This document shows, one piece after another, positions 46,076 through 55,992 of a stretch of 64,000 bases of DNA. The stretch covers positions 163,086 to 227,085 of the forward strand of contig NZ_FNEO01000004.1 in the NCBI RefSeq assembly GCF_900100165.1. The letters run 5' to 3'. Every line of letters begins with the position of its first letter. Position 1 is the stretch's first letter. The notes under the pieces are model-generated. The model was not told the DNA's origin. It did not search any database and saw nothing but the letters and a program-made list of their open reading frames with translations. A program made the position numbers and the translations under genes. The DNA comes from Flavobacterium glycines (GTDB lineage: Bacteria > Bacteroidota > Bacteroidia > Flavobacteriales > Flavobacteriaceae).

Positions 46076-47317
46076 CTATTTATTCTTCTCCTCAATCCAC
46101 TTTGCCATATACTTTGTACTTTTTAAAGTATGATGTTGCAACAACTCACCCATAAAATTATTCAATCTGTGTTGCTTTATATTAGAAACTAAAAACTCCA
46201 TTTGTTTAGCAAAATCATTTTCAAATAAAGTTCTCAAATAACGCTGATTAATTATTTCAATTCCGTTTTTTTGAGCCTGTAACCAAAGGTCTTTATCCTG
46301 ATACAATTCTACCGCTTTATCAGCAAAAAGTTCCGGCTGATCCTCTACAAAACCATTCCAATCTAAATTGTCCTGCATCGATTCAGCACCAATAAAAGTA
46401 GTCACACTTGGAGTTCCACATCGCATGGCTTCCAGTAACTTCCCCTTAATTCCTGCACCAAAACGCAAAGGAGCTAAAACTACACGAGCTTTTTGAACCA
46501 CTTCATTAGCATTTTCAGCACGCCCCTGAATTAAAAAACCTTGTTTAGCATTATGCAATTGCAATACTTTTTGCGAAGGATAAGCGCCATAAACATTCAA
46601 AACAGCTTCCGGCAATTGCTTTTTTATTAACAGCCAAATCGTTTCTTTCAAATACTGAACCGCATTCCAATTAGGCTCATGAAGAAAATTACCAATAAAA
46701 ACAAAATCTGTACGTTCTTCGAAAGCAGATAATTTGTCTATATCGGAAATGAAATTCGACTCCAATAAAAGCGGTAAATAATATAACAAACTTGCATCTA
46801 TTTTAAAAACCGTAGTTAGCAATTCCATTTCATATTCGGAAATCATCAACGACAAATCACAACGCAAAATACTGGCAATTTCACGTTTCACTACTTCTTC
46901 AACTAATAAATCCTGAGTTTGAAACTCCCGCTTTTCCTTAAATGCTTTTTGTCTTGCTAATCGCAAACAATGCAAATCTTCGGTATCCAAAATTCGTAAA
47001 GCATCGGGACAATTTTCGGCCACACGCCAACCAAATTGCTCTTCAACCATAAATCGGTCAAACAAAACAACAGACGGATTTAATTCTTTAACAAAAACAT
47101 CAAAGCTGGAACAATTTAAATGTATCGTTTGCTTCGCAACATCAAATTGACATAAATCAACCATAAATTCGCTATCCTGCGCCGGACTTGCAAAAGTAAT
47201 TGCAAAACCCTGCTTTTGAAATAATGAAATTAATTGCATCATTCTCCCACCTGCTGCCGAAGAATTTGGCTCTGGCCATACAAATCCGATAATTAATAAG
47301 CGTCTGTTCTGATTCAT
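46076..47317 (-). CDS. Glycosyltransferase family 4 (GT-B fold)
   Basis: 413 residues from the ATG before NQNRRLLIIGFVWPEP; a 24-residue upstream extension is not typical. N-terminal Rossmann domain with the SSAAGGRMMQLISLF loop. The C-terminal domain has FVFIGNFLHEPNWNAVQYL, VNVYGAYPSQ, VVLAPLRFGAGIKGKLLEAMRCGTPSVTT and the final EX7E-like region. GT4 enzymes use nucleotide sugars with retention of configuration. No linked polysaccharide cluster is present here, so the acceptor is unknown. Confidence 0.87.
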   Translation of the reverse strand: MNQNRRLLIIGFVWPEPNSSAAGGRMMQLISLFQKQGFAITFASPAQDSEFMVDLCQFDVAKQTIHLNCSSFDVFVKELNPSVVLFDRFMVEEQFGWRVAENCPDALRILDTEDLHCLRLARQKAFKEKREFQTQDLLVEEVVKREIASILRCDLSLMISEYEMELLTTVFKIDASLLYYLPLLLESNFISDIDKLSAFEERTDFVFIGNFLHEPNWNAVQYLKETIWLLIKKQLPEAVLNVYGAYPSQKVLQLHNAKQGFLIQGRAENANEVVQKARVVLAPLRFGAGIKGKLLEAMRCGTPSVTTFIGAESMQDNLDWNGFVEDQPELFADKAVELYQDKDLWLQAQKNGIEIINQRYLRTLFENDFAKQMEFLVSNIKQHRLNNFMGELLQHHTLKSTKYMAKWIEEKNK

Positions 47318-47395
47318 TGAATGTAAAAATGCGGTAAAGTAACGGTAAAATAACAGCAAAGGTCGAAAATATAATAGAATACAAGGCAAAAAACT

Positions 47396-47403
47396 TAATT
47401 TTG
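47396..47403 (+). promoter_or_regulatory. Candidate -7 element of miaE
   Basis: TAATTTTG, fitting TAnnTTTG, 19 nt upstream of the miaE ATG. No matching -33 box. Confidence 0.4.
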
Positions 47404-47421
47404 TAACCTAAATTCAAAATC

Positions 47422-48003
47422 ATGTTAGGATTAAAATTAGCCACCGATCCAAGATGGGTCAATATCGTAGAATCGAATATCGAAGAAATTTTAACCGACC
47501 ACGCCTGGTGCGAACAAAAAGCAGCTTCTAACGCCATCAGTTTGATTACCCAAAACTCTGAAAAAGAAGAATTAGTTAATGAATTAATTTTAATAGCTCA
47601 GGAAGAAATGGAACATTTCAAAATGGTTCACGACCTGATTAAAGAAAGAGGGCTTACTTTTGGTCGAGAACGCAAGGACAGCTACGTAAACGAACTTTTT
47701 AAATTTATGAAAAAAGACGGAAGCCGTAATGATGCTTTGTGTGAACGTTTGCTTTTTTCAGCCATGATTGAAGCCAGAAGTTGTGAACGTTTTAAAGTCC
47801 TATCAGAAAACATAAAAGATCCGGAACTAGCTAAATTCTATCGCGATTTAATGATTAGTGAAGCAGGCCATTATACTACTTTTTTAGGTTTTGCCCGAAA
47901 ATATGCTGACAATGTTGATGTAGACAAACGCTGGAAGGAATGGATAGATTATGAAACTTCCATCATTGTTAACTACGGTAAAGACGAAACCGTTCACGGA
48001 TAA
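47422..48003 (+). CDS. miaE: tRNA 2-methylthio-N6-isopentenyladenosine hydroxylase
   Basis: 193 residues, a ferritin-like four-helix di-iron protein. Iron ligands appear as DHAWCEQKAAS, EEMEHFKMVHDL, EARSCERFKVL and SEAGHYTTFLGFA, the MiaE pattern. It hydroxylates ms2i6A37 to ms2io6A37 in tRNAs that read codons starting with U. The companion enzymes MiaA and MiaB are elsewhere. The AsmA-like gene follows 49 nt later. The serine tRNA in this window (UGA anticodon, reading UCN codons) is the type of tRNA that carries this modification. Confidence 0.92.
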   Translation: MLGLKLATDPRWVNIVESNIEEILTDHAWCEQKAASNAISLITQNSEKEELVNELILIAQEEMEHFKMVHDLIKERGLTFGRERKDSYVNELFKFMKKDGSRNDALCERLLFSAMIEARSCERFKVLSENIKDPELAKFYRDLMISEAGHYTTFLGFARKYADNVDVDKRWKEWIDYETSIIVNYGKDETVHG

Positions 48004-48052
48004 TAATATCATCCTAAAATTCGTTTTAATTTTATTCTATAAATAAATCATC

Positions 48053-50797
48053 ATGCCTCAAAAGAAAGCTGTTTTTCTTAAAATTTTAAAATACACAGGA
48101 ATAACAATAGCCAGTATATTAGCCTTTTTGTTTATTGCTCCTTATGTTTTTGCTGATAAAATCAATGCAGAAATTAAAAAAGTAGCCAATCAAAAACTGA
48201 ATGCAAAACTGGATTATTCTGAATCAAATATTTCATTTTTTAATCACTTTCCGTCACTGACAGTAAGTTTAGAAAATTTCAAATTAAATGGTTCGGCACC
48301 TTTTGAGAATGAAAAATTGATTACTGCTAAAGAAATTGCCTTTGGAATTAATGTTTCCAGTTTAATATTTGGTAGTTCGATTAATATTGACAAAATCTTT
48401 CTTGCCGATGCGGATATTAATGTAAAAGTAAACCAAGAAGGTTTTGCCAACTACAATGTCTATAAATCTGAAAAAGCTAAAACCGAAGAAAAAGATGGAG
48501 ACAATTCATTAAAACTGGAAAAAATAGAAATCGAAAACTCTAAAATTGTTTACGATGATTTGTCTACCAAATTACATTTTGACATCTTTGGTTTCAACTA
48601 TTTAGGAAAAGGCGATTTAAGCAAAGCCATTTTTGATTTATCGTCTAAAGCAAAAATTGAAAAACTCAATGTTTTATACGACAATGAACCCTATTTAATG
48701 AATAAAAAAGTAAATGCCGATTTAATTACCAAGGTAAATGTAAACTCGCTTTCTTTTATTTTCCAACAAAACGATTTAAAAATAAACAACCTGATAGTTG
48801 ACTTTAAAGGGAAATTTGACTTCCTTAAAGAAGGCTACAACATGGATTTTATTCTTAAAACAACCAACAGTAATCTGAATGATTTCTTTACCGCTTTTCC
48901 TCCAAAATTCATCACTTGGTTGGATAAAACAAAATTAGACGGAAAAACCGATTTCAATTTGTCATTAAAAGGGAATTATATTGCATCTAAAAATATAGCG
49001 CCAAATCTTGAATTGGATTTCAAAGTAAAAGACGGAAGCGTAAACTACAATCAAAGTCCTGCTACAATTAACAATCTGAATGTTGATTTTTCTACGCAAT
49101 TACCTTCATTAAATCCTGATTTATTGATTGTTGACCTGAAAAATCTTTCACTTAACATTGATAGAGAAACTCTAAAAGCGAAATTATACAGTACTGGGAC
49201 GAAGGTTTTAGATATAAATGCGGATTTAAATGCTAAAATTGATTTAGAAAAACTGAATCGCGCACTTGGAATTCCTGACTTAGAATTAAAGGGTAATTTA
49301 ACTGCCGACGGAACTGCAAAAGGAAAATTCGACAAAGAAAAAGGAACTTTTCCTGTTACAAATGCTGTAATCAATTTAAATAATGGTTATCTGAAAACAA
49401 AATATTATCCAAACCCAATCAGCAATATCGAAATTGTTTCGACTATTTCTAATCCGAAAGGAACTTTCAAAGATTTAAAAGTTGTTTTAAAACCGGCTCA
49501 GTTTACTTTTGAAGGAGAACCTGTTTTTGTAAAAGCAAATCTGAATAATTTTGACAATCTTTCATACGATATCAATGCTAAAGGAACTTTGGACATTGGC
49601 AGAATCTATAAGGTTTTTTCACAAAAAGGACTCGATGTTAATGGTTACATCAAAGCCGATTTAGCGCTAAAAGGAAAACAGAGTGATGCCGAAAAAGGAA
49701 ACTATTCGAAATTAAAAAATAGCGGTATACTCGAAATCAAAAATATTGCATTTGTTTCGGAATATTTACCCCAGAAATTCTTAGTCAAACAGGGAATTTT
49801 CAAATTCAGGCAAGACAAGATGAGTTTCAATACTTTCTTAGCTTCTTATGGTGAATCTGACTTTAAGATGAATGGTTATTTACAGAATGTTTTTAATTTT
49901 ATTGCTACTAAAAATGGTGTATTACGAGGTGCTTTCACCTTAGATTCTGATTATATCAATGCTGATGAATTTATGTCGGAACCAACAAAAAAAGAAACAT
50001 CTAACACAGCAATTACAACAGCTCCTAATAAGCCAACATCAGAAACAGGAGTTATTGTGATTCCTTCAAATCTGGATTTACGTTTTAAAGCCAATGCTAA
50101 AAAAGTGGATTTTAACGGCATGAATTTTCAGAACGCTACCGGAACATTAAAAATGAAAAATGGAGTGCTGACTATGGACAACACAGGCTTTAACCTGATT
50201 GGCTGTAACGTGTCCATGAATGCCAATTATAAAAGTGTCAATACTAAAAATGCTCAATTTAACTATCATATTAAAGCAAATGAATTTGATATAAAACGCG
50301 CATATAAAGAAGTTAAATTATTCAGAGAAATGGCCAGCGCGGCTGAAAAAGCTCAAGGAATAATATCTTTAGATTACAACTTAAAAGGAAGATTAAATGC
50401 TAATATGGAACCTGTTTTACCCTCTTTATCAGGTAAAGGAGTTATTTCTATTAAAAACGTTAAAATGTATGGCTTGAAAATGTTCAATAGCGTTGCCAGA
50501 AAAACTTCTAAAGAAAGCATTAAAAATCCTGAATTAAATCAGGTTGACATTAAAAGTTCTATTAAGAATAACATTATTACTATAGAACGATTCAAGTTTA
50601 AATTTGCCGGATTCAGACCTCGAATTGAAGGAACAACCAGTTTAGACGGAAGACTAAATCTTAAAATGAGATTAGGTTTACCTCCACTTGGAATATTTGG
50701 AATTCCATTAACAATCACCGGCAACAAAGACAATCCTAAAATAAAAATAGGACGCAAAACAGAAGATTTAGAAGAGACAAAAGATACTATTCAATAA
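48053..50797 (+). CDS. AsmA-like family protein (inter-membrane bridge type)
   Basis: 914 residues. One N-terminal membrane helix (about 12-33) followed by a very long beta-rich periplasmic region. It has AsmA-type features: the N-terminal LNAKLDYSESNISFFNHFPSLTVSLENFKL segment and the C-terminal ISIKNVKMYGLKMFNS to GIPLTITGNKDNPKIKIG segment. AsmA-like proteins (TamB/YhdP relatives) are thought to form lipid-carrying bridges to the outer membrane. Followed by a hairpin that serves the convergent exoprotein gene. Function in this organism is inferred from the family only. Confidence 0.87.
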   Translation: MPQKKAVFLKILKYTGITIASILAFLFIAPYVFADKINAEIKKVANQKLNAKLDYSESNISFFNHFPSLTVSLENFKLNGSAPFENEKLITAKEIAFGINVSSLIFGSSINIDKIFLADADINVKVNQEGFANYNVYKSEKAKTEEKDGDNSLKLEKIEIENSKIVYDDLSTKLHFDIFGFNYLGKGDLSKAIFDLSSKAKIEKLNVLYDNEPYLMNKKVNADLITKVNVNSLSFIFQQNDLKINNLIVDFKGKFDFLKEGYNMDFILKTTNSNLNDFFTAFPPKFITWLDKTKLDGKTDFNLSLKGNYIASKNIAPNLELDFKVKDGSVNYNQSPATINNLNVDFSTQLPSLNPDLLIVDLKNLSLNIDRETLKAKLYSTGTKVLDINADLNAKIDLEKLNRALGIPDLELKGNLTADGTAKGKFDKEKGTFPVTNAVINLNNGYLKTKYYPNPISNIEIVSTISNPKGTFKDLKVVLKPAQFTFEGEPVFVKANLNNFDNLSYDINAKGTLDIGRIYKVFSQKGLDVNGYIKADLALKGKQSDAEKGNYSKLKNSGILEIKNIAFVSEYLPQKFLVKQGIFKFRQDKMSFNTFLASYGESDFKMNGYLQNVFNFIATKNGVLRGAFTLDSDYINADEFMSEPTKKETSNTAITTAPNKPTSETGVIVIPSNLDLRFKANAKKVDFNGMNFQNATGTLKMKNGVLTMDNTGFNLIGCNVSMNANYKSVNTKNAQFNYHIKANEFDIKRAYKEVKLFREMASAAEKAQGIISLDYNLKGRLNANMEPVLPSLSGKGVISIKNVKMYGLKMFNSVARKTSKESIKNPELNQVDIKSSIKNNIITIERFKFKFAGFRPRIEGTTSLDGRLNLKMRLGLPPLGIFGIPLTITGNKDNPKIKIGRKTEDLEETKDTIQ

Positions 50798-50817
50798 ATA
50801 ATATTTTTTACTTGATT

Positions 50818-50846
50818 TAAAAAAAGCCATCTCTTTGAGATGGCTT
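50818..50846 (-). terminator. Terminator of the pectate-lyase-like exoprotein gene
   Basis: 10-bp stem (AAGCCATCTC / GAGATGGCTT, loop of 3 nt). On the minus strand it is followed by T7, so it mainly ends the exoprotein transcript; on the + strand the T tract is weak. Confidence 0.85.
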
Positions 50847-50886
50847 ACTTATTAGTAGAAAACTACTTTACATTGGAATCAAATCC

Positions 50887-53800
50887 TTATTTTTTAACTA
50901 TGGATTTTACAGTATAGTGTTGTCCGTTTTTAACATGTAAAAAGTAAATTCCTCTGTATAAATCACTCATTAACATCAGCTGCATAGTACTTGTTAAAGG
51001 TTCTGATTTCACTATTCTTGATAAAACATCATAAAGTACTAGTTCTGCTCCTTCATAAACGGCATCAACCTTAACAGTTAAAACAGTTGTAACCGGATTA
51101 GGGAAAACTACAACATTTTCAGTAATACTATTGGCTGGAGTATTATTGCAGCTTCCCAATTTGTCTCCATGATTCAAATGTGCCTGAACTGCAGTTGAAC
51201 TGATACAAGTTTCCTGACCATTATGACAAACCATAACTTTATCACCTGAATTACCACATTGTACATTAATTGCATTAACATCAATAGAAGCTGAAGTTTG
51301 ACATCCTTTAGAATCAGTTATTACTACCGTGTAGCTTCCTGCTTGGGATACTGCGATTGTCTGGTCAGTTTGGTTGGTACTCCATACATAAGAATAAGGA
51401 GCTGTACCACCTGCTGGAATTACTTTTATATTTAAAAGTCCGGTTCCATAACCTACATAAATAGTGTTTTTTTGCTGATTGTTAATGGCATAAGCATCAG
51501 GAATCGATGCGGTCAGTTGAACTGCATTGGTGTCGTCACAATCAGTATTATTTGTCGCATAACCTTCAGGAGCGACTGATGAACACAGCATTGCTGTTTG
51601 AGTTGATCCCAATCCATCTTTATCCGCATCTACATAATACAGAATAGGCTCATGAACAGTTGCGTCATTATCGTTACAATCGGTATTATTTGTTGCATAA
51701 CCTTCCGTAGCGACTGATGAACATACCATTGCTGTTTCAGTTGAACCGAATCCATCTTTATCGGCATCTACATAATACATGATTGGTACATGAACAGTAA
51801 CGTCGTTATCATTGCAATCATCGGTGTTGGAATAACCGTCATTGTCATCATCAATTGGTGTTGTTACATTAAATACTTCTGAATATGCAGAAGCATCCGT
51901 TTTATTAGTAGCTTTTAAACGGTAATAATACTTGGTGTTAGCTGTTAAATTAGTATCGGTGTAAGTGATTGTATTAGCCGCAACTTCTGCTATTTGTGCA
52001 AAAGAGAGCCCGTCTGATGAACGTTCAATTGCAAAATTGGCTTCATTGTTTGAATTGTCAGTCCAGTTTAAAGTTACTTTGCTTGAAGGAGTTGGTATTG
52101 GTACAATATTCGTCTCGAATGTTACATTGGACGGCGAATTAATTAGAGTTGTATTGTATATTGTTGCAACTTCAGCAGCTGTCAGTGCATAGTTAAACAT
52201 TTTTAACTCATCTATTTTTCCTTTGTAAGGTGCAGGAGTAGTATTGGCATACAACTCAAGGACTCCAATATTGCCAATTACTAAATCAGTTGGTTCACCA
52301 ATACCTACAGCTGTTCCTGTTGCATCAGCCTTCTCACCTGTTAAAACTCCATTAGTATATATTCTCAGTTTTGCCGCAGTAACATCTCTAATGATAACTA
52401 CATGTACCCAATTTGAATTAAAATAACTAGTTGCTGCTAATGTTGAATTAAGTTCTGTTTTAGTTTTATCATCATCAATAGCAAATCGGAATTGATTACT
52501 TTTAATTTCTACATTAAATCTTCTGCCCGTTGCACCTGTCGCAGCGTTTTTTGTCATCGAACCTTTGCATAATATATAAGAACTCAAGGTTGAAGTAGCA
52601 GGTAATTGACTGGCGTCAGCCTTCATCCAAAAAGAAACAGAAAATGAATTTTTATCGAATAAAAGATTGTCCTGATGAGGGATAGTCACCATTTGCTTAT
52701 TTGGTAAAAATGTTGCAAAATCGAGTGCATTGTTAGCTTTTCCGGCTACCCTAACAGTAGCATTATCGAAAGAAGCATCTAATTGACCATCATTGGCATA
52801 CTTAGAAACATCTGCAATTTGTTCTCCATCTCCTGCTGCTTCTTTAAAAGGCCAATGACCAACAAGTTCCGGATTCAGCGCGCGGAAATTCCATATATCT
52901 CCAGCCACTGTTCCTTTAACATTAGTAGCATCAATTCTCCAATAGTATGTTGTTTCCGGACTTAAACCGGTAAGTGTATAACTTGGAGCTGCAACATAAG
53001 CCACATCAGCTAATTTTGCTAAATTGGCAGGATCAGTACCGAAATAAACAGAATAAGTTGTTGTATTTGAACTTCCTGTCCATTTTAGAGCCAGAGTGCC
53101 ATTTGTCAACTCTACTGCATTCATCCCTGTTGCAGGAGTTGGAGTAGCTGCTTTTGTAGGAGCTGAAGGTATAGCTGGTGTGGTAAGGGAATTCACATCA
53201 CTATAACTGGAAGATTCAGTTGCAGTTGTCGCTTTAACACGATAATAGTATTTAGTGTTTGGAACTAAATTATTATCAGTATAAGTAGTGATATTAGCAC
53301 CAACTTGGGCAATTTGTGTATAGTTCGTTCCATCTAGTGAACGCTCAATTACAAAATTAGTTTCGTTATCTGAATTGTCTTTCCAAGTTAAAATTACTTT
53401 GCTTGATGGAGTTGGTGTTTCAACTGAAGTGGCAGAGAAAGTAATTGCTGTTGGAGGAATTACAAAATCAGGCGGTACAGTATTGATTAATCCGTTTATG
53501 TAAACTTCAATGTTTAAATATTCAGGCGAAGTGGTGCTGTAAGCAACGGCATCATTAGCATTGTTTTTGTTTAGGCCATTACTATCTTCCCATGCATCAG
53601 GCATACCGTCGTTGTCAGTGTCTAAAGGGGATGGAGCTCCGTAAACGTGTCCGGCGCCGCCATTAATAAAACCAAACTTGCTTGTTAAATCGCTTTGAAC
53701 ATAAACATAAGTAGCGACTGTTCCTTTCGACTTTAAATCAGAAATCATTAAATTATCAACCTGATCGCGTCTTGGATAGGATGGTCCTACACTTGCCACA

Positions 53801-54876
53801 ATTTTATCATAAGCGTCCTGCGCTGATAAAGTTGTGTTTTTCATTGGATAATCATAAGGAGTTGAATGAATTGTAGACGCATCTCCCGTAGGATATCCTG
53901 TTAAATCCTGAGGAACTAAAGTTCCATCCAATATTCCGTTTCTGTTATTATCGAAATAGTTACCTGCTCCATATAATGAGAAGTTGTCATTTCCACGACT
54001 AAAAGGTGTTCCAACAGTAGTACTTGTATTTGGACCACCAATGAAATAATTATTGATAATGTTTACATCTGAACTTCCTGCAGAATCACCACCCATGATG
54101 TAAGCTTCTCCAGATTCGGCATGTCCATAGGTGTTGCCGTAATTCCCCCAGTTGTAAACAACGTTGTTGACAAACTCATTAATTCCTTTTATTTTGTTAT
54201 TACGGGTTTTGTTGCAGATGTATAAGTTTCCAATTAAACTTATTTTCCCCCCTGAAGGCTGCATCAAACCTCCGGCTGAGTGATTGTGACGGTGTAATCC
54301 CTGACCAATAATTGAATTTTGAATCGTGATATTGTCAGGGCTCGTGCCTTTGCTGTCCCAGTTAATTGAAAAAACTTCGTCAGTTCCCCAGGTAAAAGCC
54401 ATGTGATCAAAAATCATGTTTGCCCCATTTGCTAAACCGGATGCATCCTGACCCTGAGTAGTAGATCCGTAACGAATACGAAGATAACGCGCTATTGTAT
54501 TACTGGAACCTGTAAATGTTACTTTGGCACCTAAAAGTACAATTCCTTCTCCTGTTGCTGTTTGTCCTGCAATGGTGGTATTTTTCGCTACGACAATTTG
54601 GGATAGAGTGTTAATTATCCCTCCCACTTTAAAGATAACAAAACGGCCTTCCTGGCTTACCGCATCACGAAACGAACCTGGTCCGCTATCATTTAAATTA
54701 GTTACCAAATAAATTTTTGGATTTGCGACCCCTCTGGCTCCGGTAGTATATCTACCAAATCCTTGTGCCTCTGGAAAGGCTAGAGTTTGGGAATTGGCAT
54801 TCCCGGAACTCAATGCAAGTCCGCAGAGCATCAGTGCTTTGGGTACTTGTTTGAAAAGTAAAGTTTTAAAATTCAT
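50887..54876 (-). CDS. Multidomain secreted pectate-lyase-like protein with type IX sorting domain
   Basis: 1329 residues. Order: signal peptide (about 1-29); PL1-type right-handed beta-helix (about 30-400, FPEAQGFGRYTTGARG and DHMAFTWGTDE); a DTDNDGMPDAWE calcium-type linker (about 425-450); fibronectin III (about 480-570 and 590-680); LamG/concanavalin-like domain (about 690-910, LVGHWPFKEAAGDGE); fibronectin III (about 920-1005); three Asp-rich DCNDND/DADKDG repeats (about 1010-1125); an SprB/PKD-like module (APYSYVWSTNQTDQTI); a Cys-rich KVMVCHNGQETC module; and a type A sorting domain (VVFPNPVTTVLTV to the C-terminus). Probably a cell-surface or secreted pectin-degrading enzyme. It is not linked to a SusCD pair. 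Confidence 0.88.
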   Translation of the reverse strand: MNFKTLLFKQVPKALMLCGLALSSGNANSQTLAFPEAQGFGRYTTGARGVANPKIYLVTNLNDSGPGSFRDAVSQEGRFVIFKVGGIINTLSQIVVAKNTTIAGQTATGEGIVLLGAKVTFTGSSNTIARYLRIRYGSTTQGQDASGLANGANMIFDHMAFTWGTDEVFSINWDSKGTSPDNITIQNSIIGQGLHRHNHSAGGLMQPSGGKISLIGNLYICNKTRNNKIKGINEFVNNVVYNWGNYGNTYGHAESGEAYIMGGDSAGSSDVNIINNYFIGGPNTSTTVGTPFSRGNDNFSLYGAGNYFDNNRNGILDGTLVPQDLTGYPTGDASTIHSTPYDYPMKNTTLSAQDAYDKIVASVGPSYPRRDQVDNLMISDLKSKGTVATYVYVQSDLTSKFGFINGGAGHVYGAPSPLDTDNDGMPDAWEDSNGLNKNNANDAVAYSTTSPEYLNIEVYINGLINTVPPDFVIPPTAITFSATSVETPTPSSKVILTWKDNSDNETNFVIERSLDGTNYTQIAQVGANITTYTDNNLVPNTKYYYRVKATTATESSSYSDVNSLTTPAIPSAPTKAATPTPATGMNAVELTNGTLALKWTGSSNTTTYSVYFGTDPANLAKLADVAYVAAPSYTLTGLSPETTYYWRIDATNVKGTVAGDIWNFRALNPELVGHWPFKEAAGDGEQIADVSKYANDGQLDASFDNATVRVAGKANNALDFATFLPNKQMVTIPHQDNLLFDKNSFSVSFWMKADASQLPATSTLSSYILCKGSMTKNAATGATGRRFNVEIKSNQFRFAIDDDKTKTELNSTLAATSYFNSNWVHVVIIRDVTAAKLRIYTNGVLTGEKADATGTAVGIGEPTDLVIGNIGVLELYANTTPAPYKGKIDELKMFNYALTAAEVATIYNTTLINSPSNVTFETNIVPIPTPSSKVTLNWTDNSNNEANFAIERSSDGLSFAQIAEVAANTITYTDTNLTANTKYYYRLKATNKTDASAYSEVFNVTTPIDDDNDGYSNTDDCNDNDVTVHVPIMYYVDADKDGFGSTETAMVCSSVATEGYATNNTDCNDNDATVHEPILYYVDADKDGLGSTQTAMLCSSVAPEGYATNNTDCDDTNAVQLTASIPDAYAINNQQKNTIYVGYGTGLLNIKVIPAGGTAPYSYVWSTNQTDQTIAVSQAGSYTVVITDSKGCQTSASIDVNAINVQCGNSGDKVMVCHNGQETCISSTAVQAHLNHGDKLGSCNNTPANSITENVVVFPNPVTTVLTVKVDAVYEGAELVLYDVLSRIVKSEPLTSTMQLMLMSDLYRGIYFLHVKNGQHYTVKSIVKK
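51541..51820. repeat. 138-bp tandem repeat inside the exoprotein gene
   Basis: Two imperfect 138-bp copies (46 codons each, from YYVDADKDG to DCNDNDATVHEPI) code for consecutive Asp-rich, Cys-containing calcium-binding-like modules. Confidence 0.75.
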
Positions 54877-54904
54877 AAATAAAAATTGTTATGGTTGGTT
54901 ATCT

Positions 54905-54912
54905 CAAAGCTA
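54905..54912 (-). promoter_or_regulatory. Candidate -7 element of the exoprotein gene
   Basis: TAGCTTTG on the minus strand fits TAnnTTTG and lies 28 nt upstream of the ATG. No good -33 box. Confidence 0.4.
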
Positions 54913-55201
54913 GAATTTTAACATTTTATTAGTGTCCTGTTCTATCCTGTTATACATAGTTATTTTTTTAATTGTTTTCTACAAAAAAAATGAAGAAAAT
55001 TATTTTTAAAAACGGTGTTAAGGCTTTGTTTTACAGTATTTTTCATGGTTGTCTCTGAGGGATGTCTTTTTTGCGACATTTAGCTCGTTTATCTGTTTTA
55101 GATAAAATTGGCGCATAATATGATAAAATGAATAATAATTTTAAATCTTGATTCAGTTCATAAAAACAGCTCTTTAGAAAAAAATTGAAAAAAATATTCA
55201 A

Positions 55202-55223
55202 TTCTGAAACGCTTATTCCAGAA
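55202..55223. promoter_or_regulatory. Operator copy 1 (upstream of tetR)
   Basis: 22-nt imperfect palindrome with arms TTCTGAAA and TTCCAGAA. It covers the -33 region of the tetR promoter (-7 TACATTTG at 55232-55239), so binding would repress tetR itself. Confidence 0.75.
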
Positions 55224-55231
55224 ATAAGTTT

Positions 55232-55239
55232 TACATTTG
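55232..55239 (+). promoter_or_regulatory. Promoter -7 element of tetR
   Basis: TACATTTG fits TAnnTTTG, 20 nt before the ATG; the operator lies immediately upstream. Confidence 0.6.
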
Positions 55240-55259
55240 CAGAGTAAAAATTAAATCTG

Positions 55260-55838
55260 ATGGCTCGCTGTGTAGAATTTAACGAAGTCGAAAAAATAGA
55301 AAAAGCAATGAATGTCTTTTGGGAAAAAGGATATAATGCTACTTCTATGCAAGACCTTGTGGATGCAATGCAGATCAACAGAAGTAGTTTATACAACACC
55401 ATTGGCGACAAACACCAATTATTCATGAAGTGCATTGGCAATTATTTTGATCAGGCCATGTGTGAATTGAAAGAAAAAGTCGCTAAAGAAACATCGGCTA
55501 AGCAAGCATTAATCAAAGTTATTACTGATAAAGCTGCCTGGATTGTTTCCTGTGAAAAAGGATGTTTGGGCATCAAAACAATTTTTGAAATTGCTCCCGA
55601 TGATTGTACGGTCAGAAATTTAATGAGCAAACAAAATGAAGTTTTCATTGAATATATGACTACAATAGTTCAAAAAGCAATGGATGATGGGGAAATGGAT
55701 AATTCAGAAGATGCAGCAATTATGGCTGAATATATTGCAACTTCTTTTACGGGTTGGAAACAAGCCTATATCCTTCATGGAAATCCCATCAAAATCAAAA
55801 AAATGTCAGAGTTTCTGATAAAAAATATCTTTAAATAA
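55260..55838 (+). CDS. TetR/AcrR-family transcriptional regulator
   Basis: 192 residues. N-terminal HTH (about 10-56, ATSMQDLVDAMQINRSSLYNTIGDKHQLF) followed by an all-helical ligand domain with two Cys-rich spots (SCEKGCLGI). TetR proteins usually repress an adjacent efflux pump and are released by a ligand of that pump. The same palindrome occurs before this gene and three times in the gap to the efflux operon, so autoregulation and pump control are both expected. Ligand unknown. Confidence 0.92.
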   Translation: MARCVEFNEVEKIEKAMNVFWEKGYNATSMQDLVDAMQINRSSLYNTIGDKHQLFMKCIGNYFDQAMCELKEKVAKETSAKQALIKVITDKAAWIVSCEKGCLGIKTIFEIAPDDCTVRNLMSKQNEVFIEYMTTIVQKAMDDGEMDNSEDAAIMAEYIATSFTGWKQAYILHGNPIKIKKMSEFLIKNIFK

Positions 55839-55857
55839 CGGCTTTTTTTTAGTCAAA

Positions 55858-55879
55858 TTCTGGAACGTTTATTTCAGAA
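55858..55879. promoter_or_regulatory. Operator copy 2 (tetR-efflux gap)
   Basis: Arms TTCTGGAA and TTTCAGAA around the shared core ACGTTTAT; 20 nt after the tetR stop codon. Confidence 0.75.
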
Positions 55880-55923
55880 ATAATTACGAATACGCATACC
55901 TAATTTTTAAATTACAGCATTGA

Positions 55924-55945
55924 TTCTGAAACGATTATTCCAGAA
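55924..55945. promoter_or_regulatory. Operator copy 3 (tetR-efflux gap)
   Basis: Same palindrome with arms TTCTGAAA and TTCCAGAA; 66 nt after copy 2. Confidence 0.75.
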
Positions 55946-55992
55946 TTAAAGCTATAGCAAATTATTAACTTTTAAATACAAAACAGCATGAA

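Larger units (their letters stand above)
54877..55259. other. 383-nt gene-free region between the exoprotein and tetR genes
   Basis: No believable ORF. It holds a minus-strand TAGCTTTG (54905-54912), a likely -7 element for the exoprotein gene, and operator copy 1 with the tetR -7 element at its right end. Confidence 0.6.

Noticed and set aside
55043..55441. 132-codon minus-strand ORF over the tetR promoter and start
   Set aside because: It covers the operator and the tetR coding region and resembles no protein family.
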